Source of the DNA: an uncultured Oscillospiraceae bacterium
GTDB taxonomy: Bacteria > Bacillota > Clostridia > Oscillospirales > Oscillospiraceae
Length of the DNA stretch: 64,000 bases
Direction: 5' to 3'
Assembly: GCA_910579965.1 (NCBI GenBank)
Contig: CAJTWF010000004.1
Location: 1 to 64,000 of the forward strand
Shown in pieces: positions 32,012 through 40,376 of this stretch. The notes beneath the pieces were generated by a model. That model saw only the letters and a list, made by a program, of their open reading frames with translations, was not told the origin of the DNA and ran no database searches. A program made the translations under genes and the position numbers. Position 1 is the first letter of the stretch; every line of letters starts with the position of its first letter.

Positions 32012-33040
32012 TTATTCCGCTATGGGGATGGAGAAGTGGAACCGCACCCCGTCCGCCCGGTTTTCCGCGCCGTAGGGGAGGTTCTGCATGGAGAGAATCT
32101 GGGCCGCAATAGCCAGCCCCAGGCCGGAGCCGTCATAGGACGCGCCGCTGCCCCGGTAGAATTTCGTCCAGACGCTGGGCAGCTCGTCCTCCGGGATGGG
32201 ACGGCCCTGGTTGAAGACGGAGAAATCCAGGGTCCCGCCGTTTGCCGTCAGCTCCAGGCGCAGCACGCCGCCGGGGCGCACGTTCTTCCTGGCGTTGACG
32301 ATCAGGTTGTTCAGAACCTGCTCCATGCGCCGCCGGTCCGTGCGGACAAAGACCTTCTCCTCCGGCAGCTGGTATTGCAGGTCAAAATCGCCGCCGGGCG
32401 TGTCGATCAGCAGCCGTCCGGCCGCCGTCTCCACCAGCTCCACCAGATCGAATCGGGTCACCTCCAGGGGGGCGGCGCCGCTCTCCAGGGCCGACAGGTC
32501 CAGCAGCCGCACGATCAGGCCGTTCATGCGCTCCGCCTCGGAGATGATGACCTGGGCGTACCGCCGCTGTTTCGCCTCGTCCGTCTCGTCCAGCAGGCCC
32601 TCGGCATAGGCCCGGATAACGCCCAGGGGCGTTTTCATCTCGTGGGACAGGCTGTCCGCCAGCTCTCTGCGCCCGGCCAGGGCCGCCTCCAGGCGGGCGA
32701 GGGCCTGCTGGAGGTTGCCGGACATGGCGTTCAGGCTGCCGGCCAGCTCCCCGAACTCGTCCGAGGAGGATACGGCGCAGGGGGCGGAGAAGTCCAGGCC
32801 GGCCATGCGCTTGGCGGAGGCGTTCAGCTCCGCGACGGGTCTTGTGATGAAGCGGCTCATGAAAAAGTCGAGGCCCAGCACCAGCGCCAGGAGAAACCCC
32901 AGCCAGATCAGGAGGGAGGCCTCCCTGCTGACGGGCAGGCCGGCACACAGGAGGTAGGAGAGGAGCAGAGCGCCCCCGGCCAGCTTTGTCAGCATCAGGA
33001 GCTTTTTCCGCACCGTCCGGAGGGAGAAAAGCGCCGTCAT
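32012..33040 (-). CDS. Sensor histidine kinase (intramembrane-sensing type with HAMP)
   Basis: A 342-residue kinase. Two membrane segments (about 14-32 and 38-57) are separated by only a few residues, so there is no outside sensor domain. A HAMP linker follows (about 58-110). The phospho-acceptor is His133 in SHEMKTPLGVIRAYAEGLLD. N box NNLIVNARKNV and G boxes GSGLGLAIAAQ complete the ATPase domain. ATG 33040 overlaps the regulator stop (ATGA). The tiny loop resembles kinases that sense through a partner ABC transporter, and one lies immediately downstream. Confidence 0.92.
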   Translation of the reverse strand: MTALFSLRTVRKKLLMLTKLAGGALLLSYLLCAGLPVSREASLLIWLGFLLALVLGLDFFMSRFITRPVAELNASAKRMAGLDFSAPCAVSSSDEFGELAGSLNAMSGNLQQALARLEAALAGRRELADSLSHEMKTPLGVIRAYAEGLLDETDEAKQRRYAQVIISEAERMNGLIVRLLDLSALESGAAPLEVTRFDLVELVETAAGRLLIDTPGGDFDLQYQLPEEKVFVRTDRRRMEQVLNNLIVNARKNVRPGGVLRLELTANGGTLDFSVFNQGRPIPEDELPSVWTKFYRGSGASYDGSGLGLAIAAQILSMQNLPYGAENRADGVRFHFSIPIAE

Positions 33041-33705
33041 GGCGTCACCTCGAACTTGTAGCCGGAGCGGATCAGCGTGACGATGCGCCCGCCCTCGTCC
33101 CCCAGCTTCTGCCGCAGGGTCTTGACGTGGGTGTCCACGGTGCGGGTAGCGCCCTCGAAGTCGTAGCCCCAGACGCGGCAAAGGAGCTGCTCCCGGCTGA
33201 AAACCTGGTCCGGGTGGGTCATGAACAGGGCCAGCAGGCCGTACTCCTTGTGGGTCAGCGCCAGCTCCCGGCCGTCCAGACAGACCCTGCGGGAGCGGGG
33301 CTGGAGCAGGAGCTTCCCGGCGCTGACCGTCTCGCCGGGGTCCCCGGCGGCGCGGCGCAGGAGTGCGTTTACCTTGGCCAGCAGCACCTTGGGGCTGAAG
33401 GGCTTTGTCATGTAGTCGTCCGCGCCGTAGTCATAGCCTCTCAGCTTGTCCTCCTCCGCGCCTTTGGCGGTGAGCATGATGATAGGCATATTGCTCATTT
33501 CCCGGGCCATTTTGCAGACGGAGAACCCGTCCAGGTGCGGCATCATCACATCCAGAATCATCAGGTCCATGGGACCGGCGCTCAGGATAGCCAGAGCTTC
33601 CGCGCCGTCCCGGGCGGCGAAGCAGGCGTGGCCGCCCCTGCGCATGTAGTCCGCGATGATCTCCGCCATAGCCGCCTCGTCCTCTGCGATCAGAATATTT
33701 GCCAT
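33037..33705 (-). CDS. OmpR/PhoB family response regulator
   Basis: A 222-residue regulator. The receiver domain has the acidic pair AEDEAA near 8, phospho-acceptor Asp in LMILDVMMPHLDG (about 52), LTAKG, and KPFSP. The winged-helix output domain (about 130-222) includes LALTHKEYGLLALFM and VDTHVKTLRQKLG. ATG 33705 has AGGAGG 7 nt upstream. The gene overlaps the kinase and leads the operon from the promoter at 33740-33768. It probably activates the ABC operon downstream. Confidence 0.95.
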   Translation of the reverse strand: MANILIAEDEAAMAEIIADYMRRGGHACFAARDGAEALAILSAGPMDLMILDVMMPHLDGFSVCKMAREMSNMPIIMLTAKGAEEDKLRGYDYGADDYMTKPFSPKVLLAKVNALLRRAAGDPGETVSAGKLLLQPRSRRVCLDGRELALTHKEYGLLALFMTHPDQVFSREQLLCRVWGYDFEGATRTVDTHVKTLRQKLGDEGGRIVTLIRSGYKFEVTP

Positions 33706-33739
33706 TGCGCCCTCCTGAGAAAACAAATATATATAAGGC

Positions 33740-33768
33740 ATTATATTTTGCGCGGCCCCAAAAAGCAA
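33740..33768 (-). promoter_or_regulatory. Predicted promoter of the two-component operon
   Basis: Minus strand -35 TTGCTT (33763-33768), 17-nt spacer, perfect -10 TATAAT (33740-33745). The 283-base divergent gap also holds the cdaA promoter. Confidence 0.6.
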
Positions 33769-33919
33769 GGGGCGCGGGCTTATAAACTTTTTGTGAATAT
33801 TTCTCTGAAAATGTTTCCTGCTTTTGGGGACACTGCCGGTATTTCCGGCGTATTTCCCTGTAAAAAGTGAGAATTTTCCTCTGGGGCCGTTTTTTTCGAA
33901 AAATCGTCCGGTAAATTTG

Positions 33920-33948
33920 TTGCTTTTTTCCCGCACTTAGATTAAAAT
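33920..33948 (+). promoter_or_regulatory. Predicted promoter of the cdaA block
   Basis: -35 TTGCTT (33920-33925), 17-nt spacer, -10 TAAAAT (33943-33948). It lies 40 nt before the cdaA start codon in A/T-rich DNA. Confidence 0.55.
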
Positions 33949-33988
33949 ATAGGATACTTGCGGGATTCTTTATCAATGGAGGAACGCC

Positions 33989-34876
33989 ATGGAAGTGCTG
34001 ACGAACGTGATAGAGAGGGCGAGCAGCTTTGTTTTGTCTCTGGAGCTGTGGGACCTGCTGGATATCCTGGTCATCGCCTATCTGGTGTACCGCCTGCTGC
34101 TGCTGGTGCGCCGGACGAACACCTCCCGGCTGCTCAAGGGCGTGCTGGTGGTGATTATCGCCCTGTGGCTGTCTGCGGGACGGCTGCGGGCCCTCAATTT
34201 CCTGCTCAACTACATCGTGGAGTGGGGCGTTGTGGCCCTGCTGGTGCTGTTCCAGCCGGAGATACGCCGGGTGCTGGAGCAGGTGGGCAGCAGCAGCCTG
34301 CCGTTTCTGCAGTTCTTCTCCAAGCCCCGGGTGGACAGGCAGACCATTGAACAGGCCATCAGCCAGACCGTCTCCGCCTGCGGCGACATGAGCAAGTCCC
34401 GCACCGGCGCGCTAATCGTCTTTGAGCGCCACAACCAGCTGGACGAGATGCTCCGCAGCGGCACCAAGCTGGACGCGGAGGTGTCCTCGGAGCTTTTGAA
34501 GAACATCTTCTTTGTGAAAGCGCCCATGCACGACGGCGCGGTGATCGTCCGGGAGGGCCGGGTGCTGGGGGCGGGCTGTATGCTCCCCCTGAGCAGGAAC
34601 GTGAACCTGAGCCGGGACCTGGGGATGCGCCACCGGGCCGGCATCGGCATGAGCGAGAACTCCGACGCCGTGGTGGTGCTGGTGTCGGAGGAGACGGGCT
34701 CCATCTCCGTGGCCGTGGGCGGGATGCTCAAGCGCCACCTGATGACAGAGACCCTGGAGCAGCTGCTGCGCAACGAGCTGCTGCCCCAGCCGGAGGAGGA
34801 CGAGGGCGAAAAGCGCACGGGCCTGAAGGCCCTGCTGGGCAAGGAAAAAAAGGACGGTGGAAAAGCGGATGAGTGA
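33989..34876 (+). CDS. cdaA: Diadenylate cyclase CdaA
   Basis: A 295-residue membrane enzyme making cyclic di-AMP from two ATP. Three membrane segments lie near 20-40, 45-65 and 70-90. The DAC domain contains the catalytic DGA motif at about 182-184 (MHDGAVIV) and RHR at about 214-216 (GMRHRAGIG). Cyclic di-AMP controls potassium and osmotic balance and cell wall growth. The next gene is its usual partner CdaR, overlapping by 8 nt. The third usual member, glmM, is not here; an RseC-like gene follows instead. Confidence 0.95.
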   Translation: MEVLTNVIERASSFVLSLELWDLLDILVIAYLVYRLLLLVRRTNTSRLLKGVLVVIIALWLSAGRLRALNFLLNYIVEWGVVALLVLFQPEIRRVLEQVGSSSLPFLQFFSKPRVDRQTIEQAISQTVSACGDMSKSRTGALIVFERHNQLDEMLRSGTKLDAEVSSELLKNIFFVKAPMHDGAVIVREGRVLGAGCMLPLSRNVNLSRDLGMRHRAGIGMSENSDAVVVLVSEETGSISVAVGGMLKRHLMTETLEQLLRNELLPQPEEDEGEKRTGLKALLGKEKKDGGKADE

Positions 34877-36107
34877 AAAGGTCAATAAGATCCTGTACCT
34901 GGCCCTGTCCCTGCTGCTGGCCATCATATTCTGGCTGTACGTGGACAACGTCAAGGGCAATACCATTCCCAAGGAGTTCAGCGCCGTGCCTGTGGAGTTC
35001 ATCGGCGCGGAGGATACCCTGCCCAGCCGGGGGCTGATGCTGGTGGACGGGGAGGACGCCACCATTGATCTCACCGTCACCGGGCCCCGGGCCATTGTCA
35101 GCAGCATGCGCCGGGGCGATGTGCGGGTCCAGGTGAACCTCACCAGCGTCACCACGGTGGGGACCCACCCCATGACCTACACCTACGCCACCTCCGACAA
35201 CATCAATATCAACGACATCAGCATTCAGGGCTCCCGCTCCACCATCACCGTCCAGGTGGCCCCCCTCTACTCCAAGAGCGTGCCTGTGCAGGTGAGCGTG
35301 GAGGGGGACGTGGCGGAGGGCTATATCCACATGTCCGAGCAGCTGGCCGTGGAGCCCGCCGCTATCACCCTCAGCGGCAAGGAGGAGGACGTGGACCAGG
35401 TGGAGAGCGTCCGCGTCAAGGTGGATCTGACCGGTGTGAGCAGCACCATCCAGAAGGAGTTCAGCTATGAGCTGCTGGACAGCCAGGGGAACCTGGTGGA
35501 GAACGACGGCATCCGTGTCTCCCACAAGCGGGTGGCGGTGACGGCCCCGGTGTATATCATCAAGGAGCTGCCCCTGGTGGTCAGCTTCAAGCAGGCCGCC
35601 GGGTCCATGGAGGCGGACACCCGCTGGGACCTGGAATACGACACCATTCAGGTGGCCGGCGAGCCCGCCAGTCTGGAGAGCCTCAATGAGATTACCCTGG
35701 GGGAGGTGGATCTGGCCGCCATCCTCTCCGACAGGGACGACATCCAGCTCAATATCACCATGCCCGCCGGGTGCTACAACCTCAGCGGCTACACCAGCAC
35801 CAAGCTGACCATCCGCTTCCGGAACCTGGAGACCCGGGCCTTCTCCGTGAGCAACATCACCCCCATCGGCCTCAGCGACGGCCAGAGCTTCAGCCGCATC
35901 ACCAACTCCGTGGACGTGCTGCTCCGGGGCCCGGCGGCCCAGCTGGAGGAGGTGACGGAGGAGGATATCCGCGTGGTGGTGGATCTGACCAATTTCGTCT
36001 CCAGCGGAACCTACAACGTGGACGCCATCGTGCTGGTGGACGGCCACGACAAGGTGGGCGCGGTGGGCTCTCCGCCCACAGTGGCCTGCAAGATCACATC
36101 CAAGTAA
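34869..36107 (+). CDS. cdaR: YbbR domain protein CdaR
   Basis: A 412-residue protein with one N-terminal membrane segment (YLALSLLLAIIFWLYV, about 9-24) and an outside part of about four YbbR repeats. Repeats are recognised by elements such as PKEFSAVPVEFIG, VEPAAITLSGKEEDVDQVES and the matching Val/Thr-rich strands. CdaR binds and modulates CdaA. ATG 34869 lies inside the cdaA 3' end; a GTG at 34857 would extend it by four residues. Confidence 0.92.
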   Translation: MSEKVNKILYLALSLLLAIIFWLYVDNVKGNTIPKEFSAVPVEFIGAEDTLPSRGLMLVDGEDATIDLTVTGPRAIVSSMRRGDVRVQVNLTSVTTVGTHPMTYTYATSDNININDISIQGSRSTITVQVAPLYSKSVPVQVSVEGDVAEGYIHMSEQLAVEPAAITLSGKEEDVDQVESVRVKVDLTGVSSTIQKEFSYELLDSQGNLVENDGIRVSHKRVAVTAPVYIIKELPLVVSFKQAAGSMEADTRWDLEYDTIQVAGEPASLESLNEITLGEVDLAAILSDRDDIQLNITMPAGCYNLSGYTSTKLTIRFRNLETRAFSVSNITPIGLSDGQSFSRITNSVDVLLRGPAAQLEEVTEEDIRVVVDLTNFVSSGTYNVDAIVLVDGHDKVGAVGSPPTVACKITSK

Positions 36108-36121
36108 GGGGGGAGCCCGCC

Positions 36122-36523
36122 ATGACCCAGATCGCAACCGTCACAGCCCTCCCCGGCCCGGGGACGGCGGAGGTGACAGTGGCCCGGCAGACCGCCTGCG
36201 GCCACGACTGCGAGAGCTGCGCCGGGTGCGGGACCAGGAGCGCCAAGGTGGTCATACGGGCCAGCACAGCCATCCCCGTCGCCGTGGGGGACCGGGTGGA
36301 GGTGTACAGCAGCGACCGTGTGCTGGGCGTCGCGGCCCTGGTGTATCTGGGGCCGGTGGCGCTGTTCCTGCTGGGCTACCTGCTGCCCGCCGCCCTGCCG
36401 GAGGGAGCGCGGTACGCCTGCGGGGGACTGGGCTTCCTCCTGGGCCTCGCCGGCGCGGCGGCCTGTGACCGCCGGGTGCGGCGGGGCAGGACCATCTCCT
36501 ACCAGATCACAAGGAAGCTGTAG
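36122..36523 (+). CDS. RseC/SoxR-reducing family membrane protein
   Basis: A 133-residue protein. An N-terminal soluble part contains CGHDCESCAGCG (about 22-33), the Cys cluster typical of the RseC/RsxC-associated family. Two membrane segments follow (about 70-88 and 93-112), then a basic tail. RseC-type proteins act with Rnf/Rsx electron-transfer systems to reduce redox regulators; no rnf genes are in view. GGGGGGAG precedes ATG 36122. It is 14 nt after cdaR and 5 nt before the DUF5685 gene, so it is within the operon. Confidence 0.85.
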   Translation: MTQIATVTALPGPGTAEVTVARQTACGHDCESCAGCGTRSAKVVIRASTAIPVAVGDRVEVYSSDRVLGVAALVYLGPVALFLLGYLLPAALPEGARYACGGLGFLLGLAGAAACDRRVRRGRTISYQITRKL

Positions 36524-36528
36524 GCGCT

Positions 36529-37425
36529 ATGTTCGGCTATGTACGCCCCTCCGCCGCCCGGCTGACAGAGGAGGATATGGACCGCTTCGGCGCGGCCTAC
36601 TGCGGCCTGTGCAGGACCATGGGAAAGCGCCACGGACAGGCGGCCCGGTTTGTTCTCAACTACGACTTCGCGTTTTTGGCGCTCCTCCTCTGGCCGGAGG
36701 AGACGGGGGAGCCCCTTCGCCGGGGCTGCATGGCCCACCCCCTGAAGGGGCGGGCCTATTTCCCGGAAAATCCGGCCCTGTCCCTGGCCGCGGACCAGGG
36801 TATGATTCTGGCCTGGTGGCAGGTCCAGGACGCCCTGGCGGACCCGGGGCGGGGGCGGGGGAAGTACCGGGCAGCGGCCGCGGCCCTGGGGGGCGCTTAC
36901 CGCCGGGCCCGGGCCTGCCGCCCAGCCTTTGACCGGACCACCCGGCAGCACCTGGAGCGGCTGCGGGCTTTGGAGGAGGCGGGGTGTCCCACCCTGGACG
37001 AGCCGGCGGACGCCTTTGCCCGGCTGCTGGCCGGGGCGGCCGGGGAGGTGGAGCAGCCGGTGAAGCGGCGGGTGCTGGAGCAGCTGCTCTACCACCTGGG
37101 CCGCTGGATCTATCTGGTGGACGCGGCGGACGATCTGGCGGAGGACTTTGCCTCCGGCAGCTACAACCCCCTCATCCGCCGCTACGGCCTGGAACAGGGC
37201 GCGCTGACGGAGGAGGCCCGGGAGGGGCTGGCGGTGAGCCTGGACCACTCCATCCGCCTGATGGCGGCCGCCTACGAGCTGTGGGACTTTGGCGTGTGGA
37301 GCCCCATCATCCGCGCCACGGTTTACGAGGGGCTTTTCCTGGTGGGAAAAGCCGTGTTAGATGGCACATTCCAAGCGGGCGCGCCGGCTTTCCACGCCGC
37401 CCGCAGAAACAAGGAGCAGCTATGA
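36529..37425 (+). CDS. DUF5685 family protein
   Basis: A 298-residue, mostly alpha-helical protein. It starts with MFGYVRPSAARLTEEDMDRF and YCGLCRTMGKRHG (Cys near 25 and 28), the fingerprint of DUF5685. WIYLVDAADDLAEDFASGSY near 200 is a conserved acidic stretch resembling the Asp-rich motif of all-alpha isoprenoid-type folds; that resemblance is only suggestive. No signal peptide. It overlaps the J-domain gene start (ATGA), a common pairing in Clostridia. Biochemical function is unknown. Confidence 0.82.
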   Translation: MFGYVRPSAARLTEEDMDRFGAAYCGLCRTMGKRHGQAARFVLNYDFAFLALLLWPEETGEPLRRGCMAHPLKGRAYFPENPALSLAADQGMILAWWQVQDALADPGRGRGKYRAAAAALGGAYRRARACRPAFDRTTRQHLERLRALEEAGCPTLDEPADAFARLLAGAAGEVEQPVKRRVLEQLLYHLGRWIYLVDAADDLAEDFASGSYNPLIRRYGLEQGALTEEAREGLAVSLDHSIRLMAAAYELWDFGVWSPIIRATVYEGLFLVGKAVLDGTFQAGAPAFHAARRNKEQL

Positions 37426-38054
37426 CCGATCCCTATGAAATCCTGAACATCTCCAGCACCGCCACCGACGACGAGGTCAAAAAGGCCTATCGGGAGCTGG
37501 CCCGGAAGTACCACCCGGACAACTACCACGACAATCCCCTGGCGGATCTGGCCCAGGAGAAGATGAAGGAGATCAACGCCGCCTACGACGCCATCCAGAA
37601 GGAGCGCAGCGGGCGGAGCGCCGGGGGCTATGCCCAGCAGCAGAGCTACGGCGGATATCAGCATCAGCAGCAGAAGACGGGGACGGATCCGGCCTTCCAG
37701 CGGGTGCGCATGGCCATCAACCGCAATGATCTGGGCATGGCGGAGCAGCTGCTGAGCCAGATCGGGGACCACAGCGGGGAGTGGAACTACCTCATGGGTA
37801 CCATCTGCTACCGCCGGGGCTGGGTGGACGAGGCCCGGCGCTACTTCCAGACCGCCTGCCAGATGGACCCCGGTGACCCGGAGTACCGCCAGACCCTCAA
37901 CTACGTGGAGAACAACCGGGAGGGCTACCGCCCGGAGGGATACGAGGTGTTCACCACCAACTGCGGCGGCAACAACCTGTGCGCCCGGATGGCCTGCTTC
38001 TACGCGGTGTGCATGGGATTCAACACCTGCGGAATGCGGATGTTCTGCTGCTGA
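37422..38054 (+). CDS. J-domain protein with TPR-like region and Cys-rich tail
   Basis: A 210-residue protein. The J domain occupies about 1-70 with HPD at 31-33 (KYHPDNYHDN), so it can stimulate an Hsp70 (DnaK). A Gln/Gly/Tyr-rich linker (about 70-90) leads to a TPR-like helical part (about 95-160: NRNDLGMAEQLLSQ and ARRYFQTACQMDPGDPEYRQ). The last 35 residues carry eight cysteines (NCGGNNLCARMACFYAVC and then CGMRMFCC), partly hydrophobic. The tail could bind metal or anchor to membranes. It is translationally coupled to DUF5685, which is the probable client or partner. Confidence 0.88.
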   Translation: MTDPYEILNISSTATDDEVKKAYRELARKYHPDNYHDNPLADLAQEKMKEINAAYDAIQKERSGRSAGGYAQQQSYGGYQHQQQKTGTDPAFQRVRMAINRNDLGMAEQLLSQIGDHSGEWNYLMGTICYRRGWVDEARRYFQTACQMDPGDPEYRQTLNYVENNREGYRPEGYEVFTTNCGGNNLCARMACFYAVCMGFNTCGMRMFCC

Positions 38055-38107
38055 GCCCGGACAGGGAGACGGCGGCCATTTATCAATCAACGGAGGGAGA
38101 AGATCAT

Positions 38108-38995
38108 TTGATTAAGAGCATGACCGGCTACGGGAGAGCCAGAATGACCCTGCACGGGCGGGACATCACAGTGGAGGTCCGCAGCGTGAACAACCGCTAT
38201 CTGGACTGCGCGGTGAAGCTGCCCCGGGCCTACATCTTCGCCGAGGAGGCGATGAAGGGCCTGGTGCAGAAGCGGGTAAGCCGGGGAAAGGTGGATGTGC
38301 TTGTCACCGTGGCCTCCCTGGGGGCGGAGGAGACGGTGGTGGCGGTGAACGAAACCCTGGCCAAGAGCTATATCGACGCTCTGCGGCATCTCCGGCAGCT
38401 GGGCGGGTACGGCATGGTTAAGGAGCTCTGCTATGTCACGGATCTGGCCCGCCTGCCCGACGTGCTGACAGTCACCAAGGGGGAGGAGGACCTGGAGACG
38501 GTGTCCGCCGACCTGTGCGAGGTCCTGGAGGAGGCCCTGAACGCCTACAGCGCCATGCGGGAGGCCGAGGGCGGGAAGCTGGCCGAGGATATCCGCCGCC
38601 GGCTGGACGCCATCGAGGCCCTCACCCAGCTGGTGGAGGCCCGCTCGCCCCAGACGGTGGCGGAGTACCGGGAGAAGCTGCTCTCCAGGATGCGGGAGGT
38701 GCTCCAGAGCACGTCCATCGACGAGGCCCGCATCCTCACCGAGGCGGCCATCTTCGCCGATAAGGTGGCCGTGGACGAGGAGACCGTGCGCCTGCGCAGC
38801 CATGTGGGCCAGCTGCGGGAGATGCTGCAAAGCGAGGTGAGCGTGGGGAGAAAGCTGGACTTTCTCATCCAGGAGCTCAACCGGGAGGCCAACACCATCG
38901 GCTCCAAGTGCAGCGACCTGCAAATCGCCCGGGACGTGGTGGATCTGAAGGCGGAGATTGAGAAGATCCGCGAGCAGGTCCAGAACATCGAGTAG
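38108..38995 (+). CDS. yicC: YicC/YloC family endoribonuclease
   Basis: A 295-residue protein with the invariant start [12 protein letters not shown] and [18 protein letters not shown]. The C-terminal DUF1732 part is [19 protein letters not shown] and onward. YicC proteins are RNases acting on small RNAs or mRNA ends. TTG 38108 is chosen because GGAGGGAGA lies 8 nt upstream and the resulting MIKSMTGYG matches the family. It leads the yicC-remA-gmk-rpoZ run, a conserved Firmicute order. Confidence 0.93.
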   Translation: MIKSMTGYGRARMTLHGRDITVEVRSVNNRYLDCAVKLPRAYIFAEEAMKGLVQKRVSRGKVDVLVTVASLGAEETVVAVNETLAKSYIDALRHLRQLGGYGMVKELCYVTDLARLPDVLTVTKGEEDLETVSADLCEVLEEALNAYSAMREAEGGKLAEDIRRRLDAIEALTQLVEARSPQTVAEYREKLLSRMREVLQSTSIDEARILTEAAIFADKVAVDEETVRLRSHVGQLREMLQSEVSVGRKLDFLIQELNREANTIGSKCSDLQIARDVVDLKAEIEKIREQVQNIE

Positions 38996-38996
38996 C

Positions 38997-39257
38997 ATGG
39001 AGCTGGTGAACATCGGCTTTGGCTCTCTGGTGTCCGCCGGACGGCTGATCGCCGTGGTGAGTCCGGACTCCGCGCCGGTGAAGCGTCTGGTCAGCGAGGC
39101 CAGGGAGCGCAGCATGCTCATTGACGCCACCTTTGGCCGCAAGACGGCGGCGGTGCTGATTATGGACAGCGACCACGTGATCCTGTCGGGGCTGAGCGTG
39201 GAGAAGCTGGCCCCCCGGTTCGGCGTCGCGCCCACGGTGCTGGAGGAGGAGAGCTGA
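38997..39257 (+). CDS. remA: Extracellular matrix regulator RemA (DUF370)
   Basis: An 86-residue DNA-binding protein. [50 protein letters not shown] match RemA nearly end to end. In B. subtilis RemA forms rings that bend DNA and activates matrix and osmoprotectant genes. It starts 1 nt after the yicC stop. Confidence 0.93.
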   Translation: MELVNIGFGSLVSAGRLIAVVSPDSAPVKRLVSEARERSMLIDATFGRKTAAVLIMDSDHVILSGLSVEKLAPRFGVAPTVLEEES

Positions 39258-39297
39258 CCCGCTGCGGCGGGAAATTTCCGCTAAGGGGAGATGTGAT

Positions 39298-39897
39298 ATG
39301 CGAAAAGGCAAGACATTTATCATCTGCGGCCCCTCCGGTGTGGGGAAGGGAACCGTGGTGGCCAGACTGCTGGCCAGCGATCCCTCGCTGTACTTTTCCG
39401 TGTCCGCCACCACCCGTCCGCCCCGGCCCGGGGAGGAGGACGGCGTACACTACCACTTTCTGACCCGGGAGACCTTCCAGGAGTGGGTGGAGGCGGGGGA
39501 CTTCCTGGAGTACGCCCAGTTTGTGGGCAACTTCTACGGTACGCCCCGGCTGTATGTGGACCGTGCCATGGAGCAGGGCCGGGACGTGCTGCTGGACATT
39601 GAGATCCAGGGCGCGGAGCAGATCCGCCAGAAGCGGCCGGAGGCGGTGCGCATCTACGTGGCTCCCCCCAGCTGGGAGGAGCTGGAGCGCCGGCTGGTGG
39701 GCCGGGGCACCGAGGACATGGAGAAGGTGCGCTCCCGTCTGGCCCGGGGCAGGGAGGAGTTTGCCGCTGCCAGGGACTTTGACTACTTTGTTATCAACGA
39801 CACGGTGGACCACGCCGTGGACGAGATCCGCGCCATCATGCTCTCGGAGCACTGCCGGCCTGGGGAACGGATGGAGATGATCGGACGGGGCGCATAG
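39298..39897 (+). CDS. gmk: Guanylate kinase
   Basis: A 199-residue enzyme converting GMP to GDP with ATP. P-loop GPSGVGKGTVV (about 11-21). GMP-binding SATTRPPRPGEEDGVHYHF, LLDIEIQGAEQIR, and the lid segment RLARGREEF follow. Full length. Follows remA by 40 nt. Confidence 0.97.
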   Translation: MRKGKTFIICGPSGVGKGTVVARLLASDPSLYFSVSATTRPPRPGEEDGVHYHFLTRETFQEWVEAGDFLEYAQFVGNFYGTPRLYVDRAMEQGRDVLLDIEIQGAEQIRQKRPEAVRIYVAPPSWEELERRLVGRGTEDMEKVRSRLARGREEFAAARDFDYFVINDTVDHAVDEIRAIMLSEHCRPGERMEMIGRGA

Positions 39898-40015
39898 GGA
39901 GCCGCGAACCAATCATATCCTTAGTGACAGAATGCAGAATTGCCAGCTCTGACCGGGAGAGCATGTTCCCGGGACTGCCCTATAGATTATTCAATGAAAA
40001 AGGACTGATGACATT

Positions 40016-40234
40016 ATGATGCTCTATCCCGCAATGAACAAGCTGACCGCCAATGTGCCCAACCGCTACCTGCTGGTGAACGTGGTGGCCCGCCGGGCCC
40101 GCCAGATCGCCCAGGAGGCGGAGGACACCGGAGAGGGCTCGGATATCAAGCCCGTGACCCTGGCCATCAACGAGGTGGCGGCGGGCCAGTACTCCGTTGC
40201 CAGAGCGGATATCCTGATTAAGGAAGTGGAGTAA
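40016..40234 (+). CDS. rpoZ: DNA-directed RNA polymerase omega subunit
   Basis: A 72-residue subunit that helps assemble and stabilise core RNA polymerase. PNRYLLVNVVARRARQIA is the diagnostic omega stretch, followed by KPVTLAINEVAAGQY. Position after gmk is the standard Firmicute order. The gap before it (39898-40015) has a small CCGGGA/TCCCGG stem only. Confidence 0.94.
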   Translation: MMLYPAMNKLTANVPNRYLLVNVVARRARQIAQEAEDTGEGSDIKPVTLAINEVAAGQYSVARADILIKEVE

Positions 40235-40312
40235 CGCTGACCGGATAACCGGCAGCGCGCAATGCCCGCCCGCCTCCTCCGAAGCGCCGGGGGCCTTGCG
40301 GCTGAATAGTCC

Positions 40313-40340
40313 ACCCGCTGGGCGGATACGCCCAGCGGGT
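40313..40340 (+). terminator. Hairpin between rpoZ and priA
   Basis: Perfect 12-bp stem ACCCGCTGGGCG / CGCCCAGCGGGT with tetraloop GATA. No T-run follows, so transcription probably continues into priA. Confidence 0.5.
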
Positions 40341-40376
40341 ATGTAGTGCGTCCGGCGGAGCGGCGCTCCGCATCCC

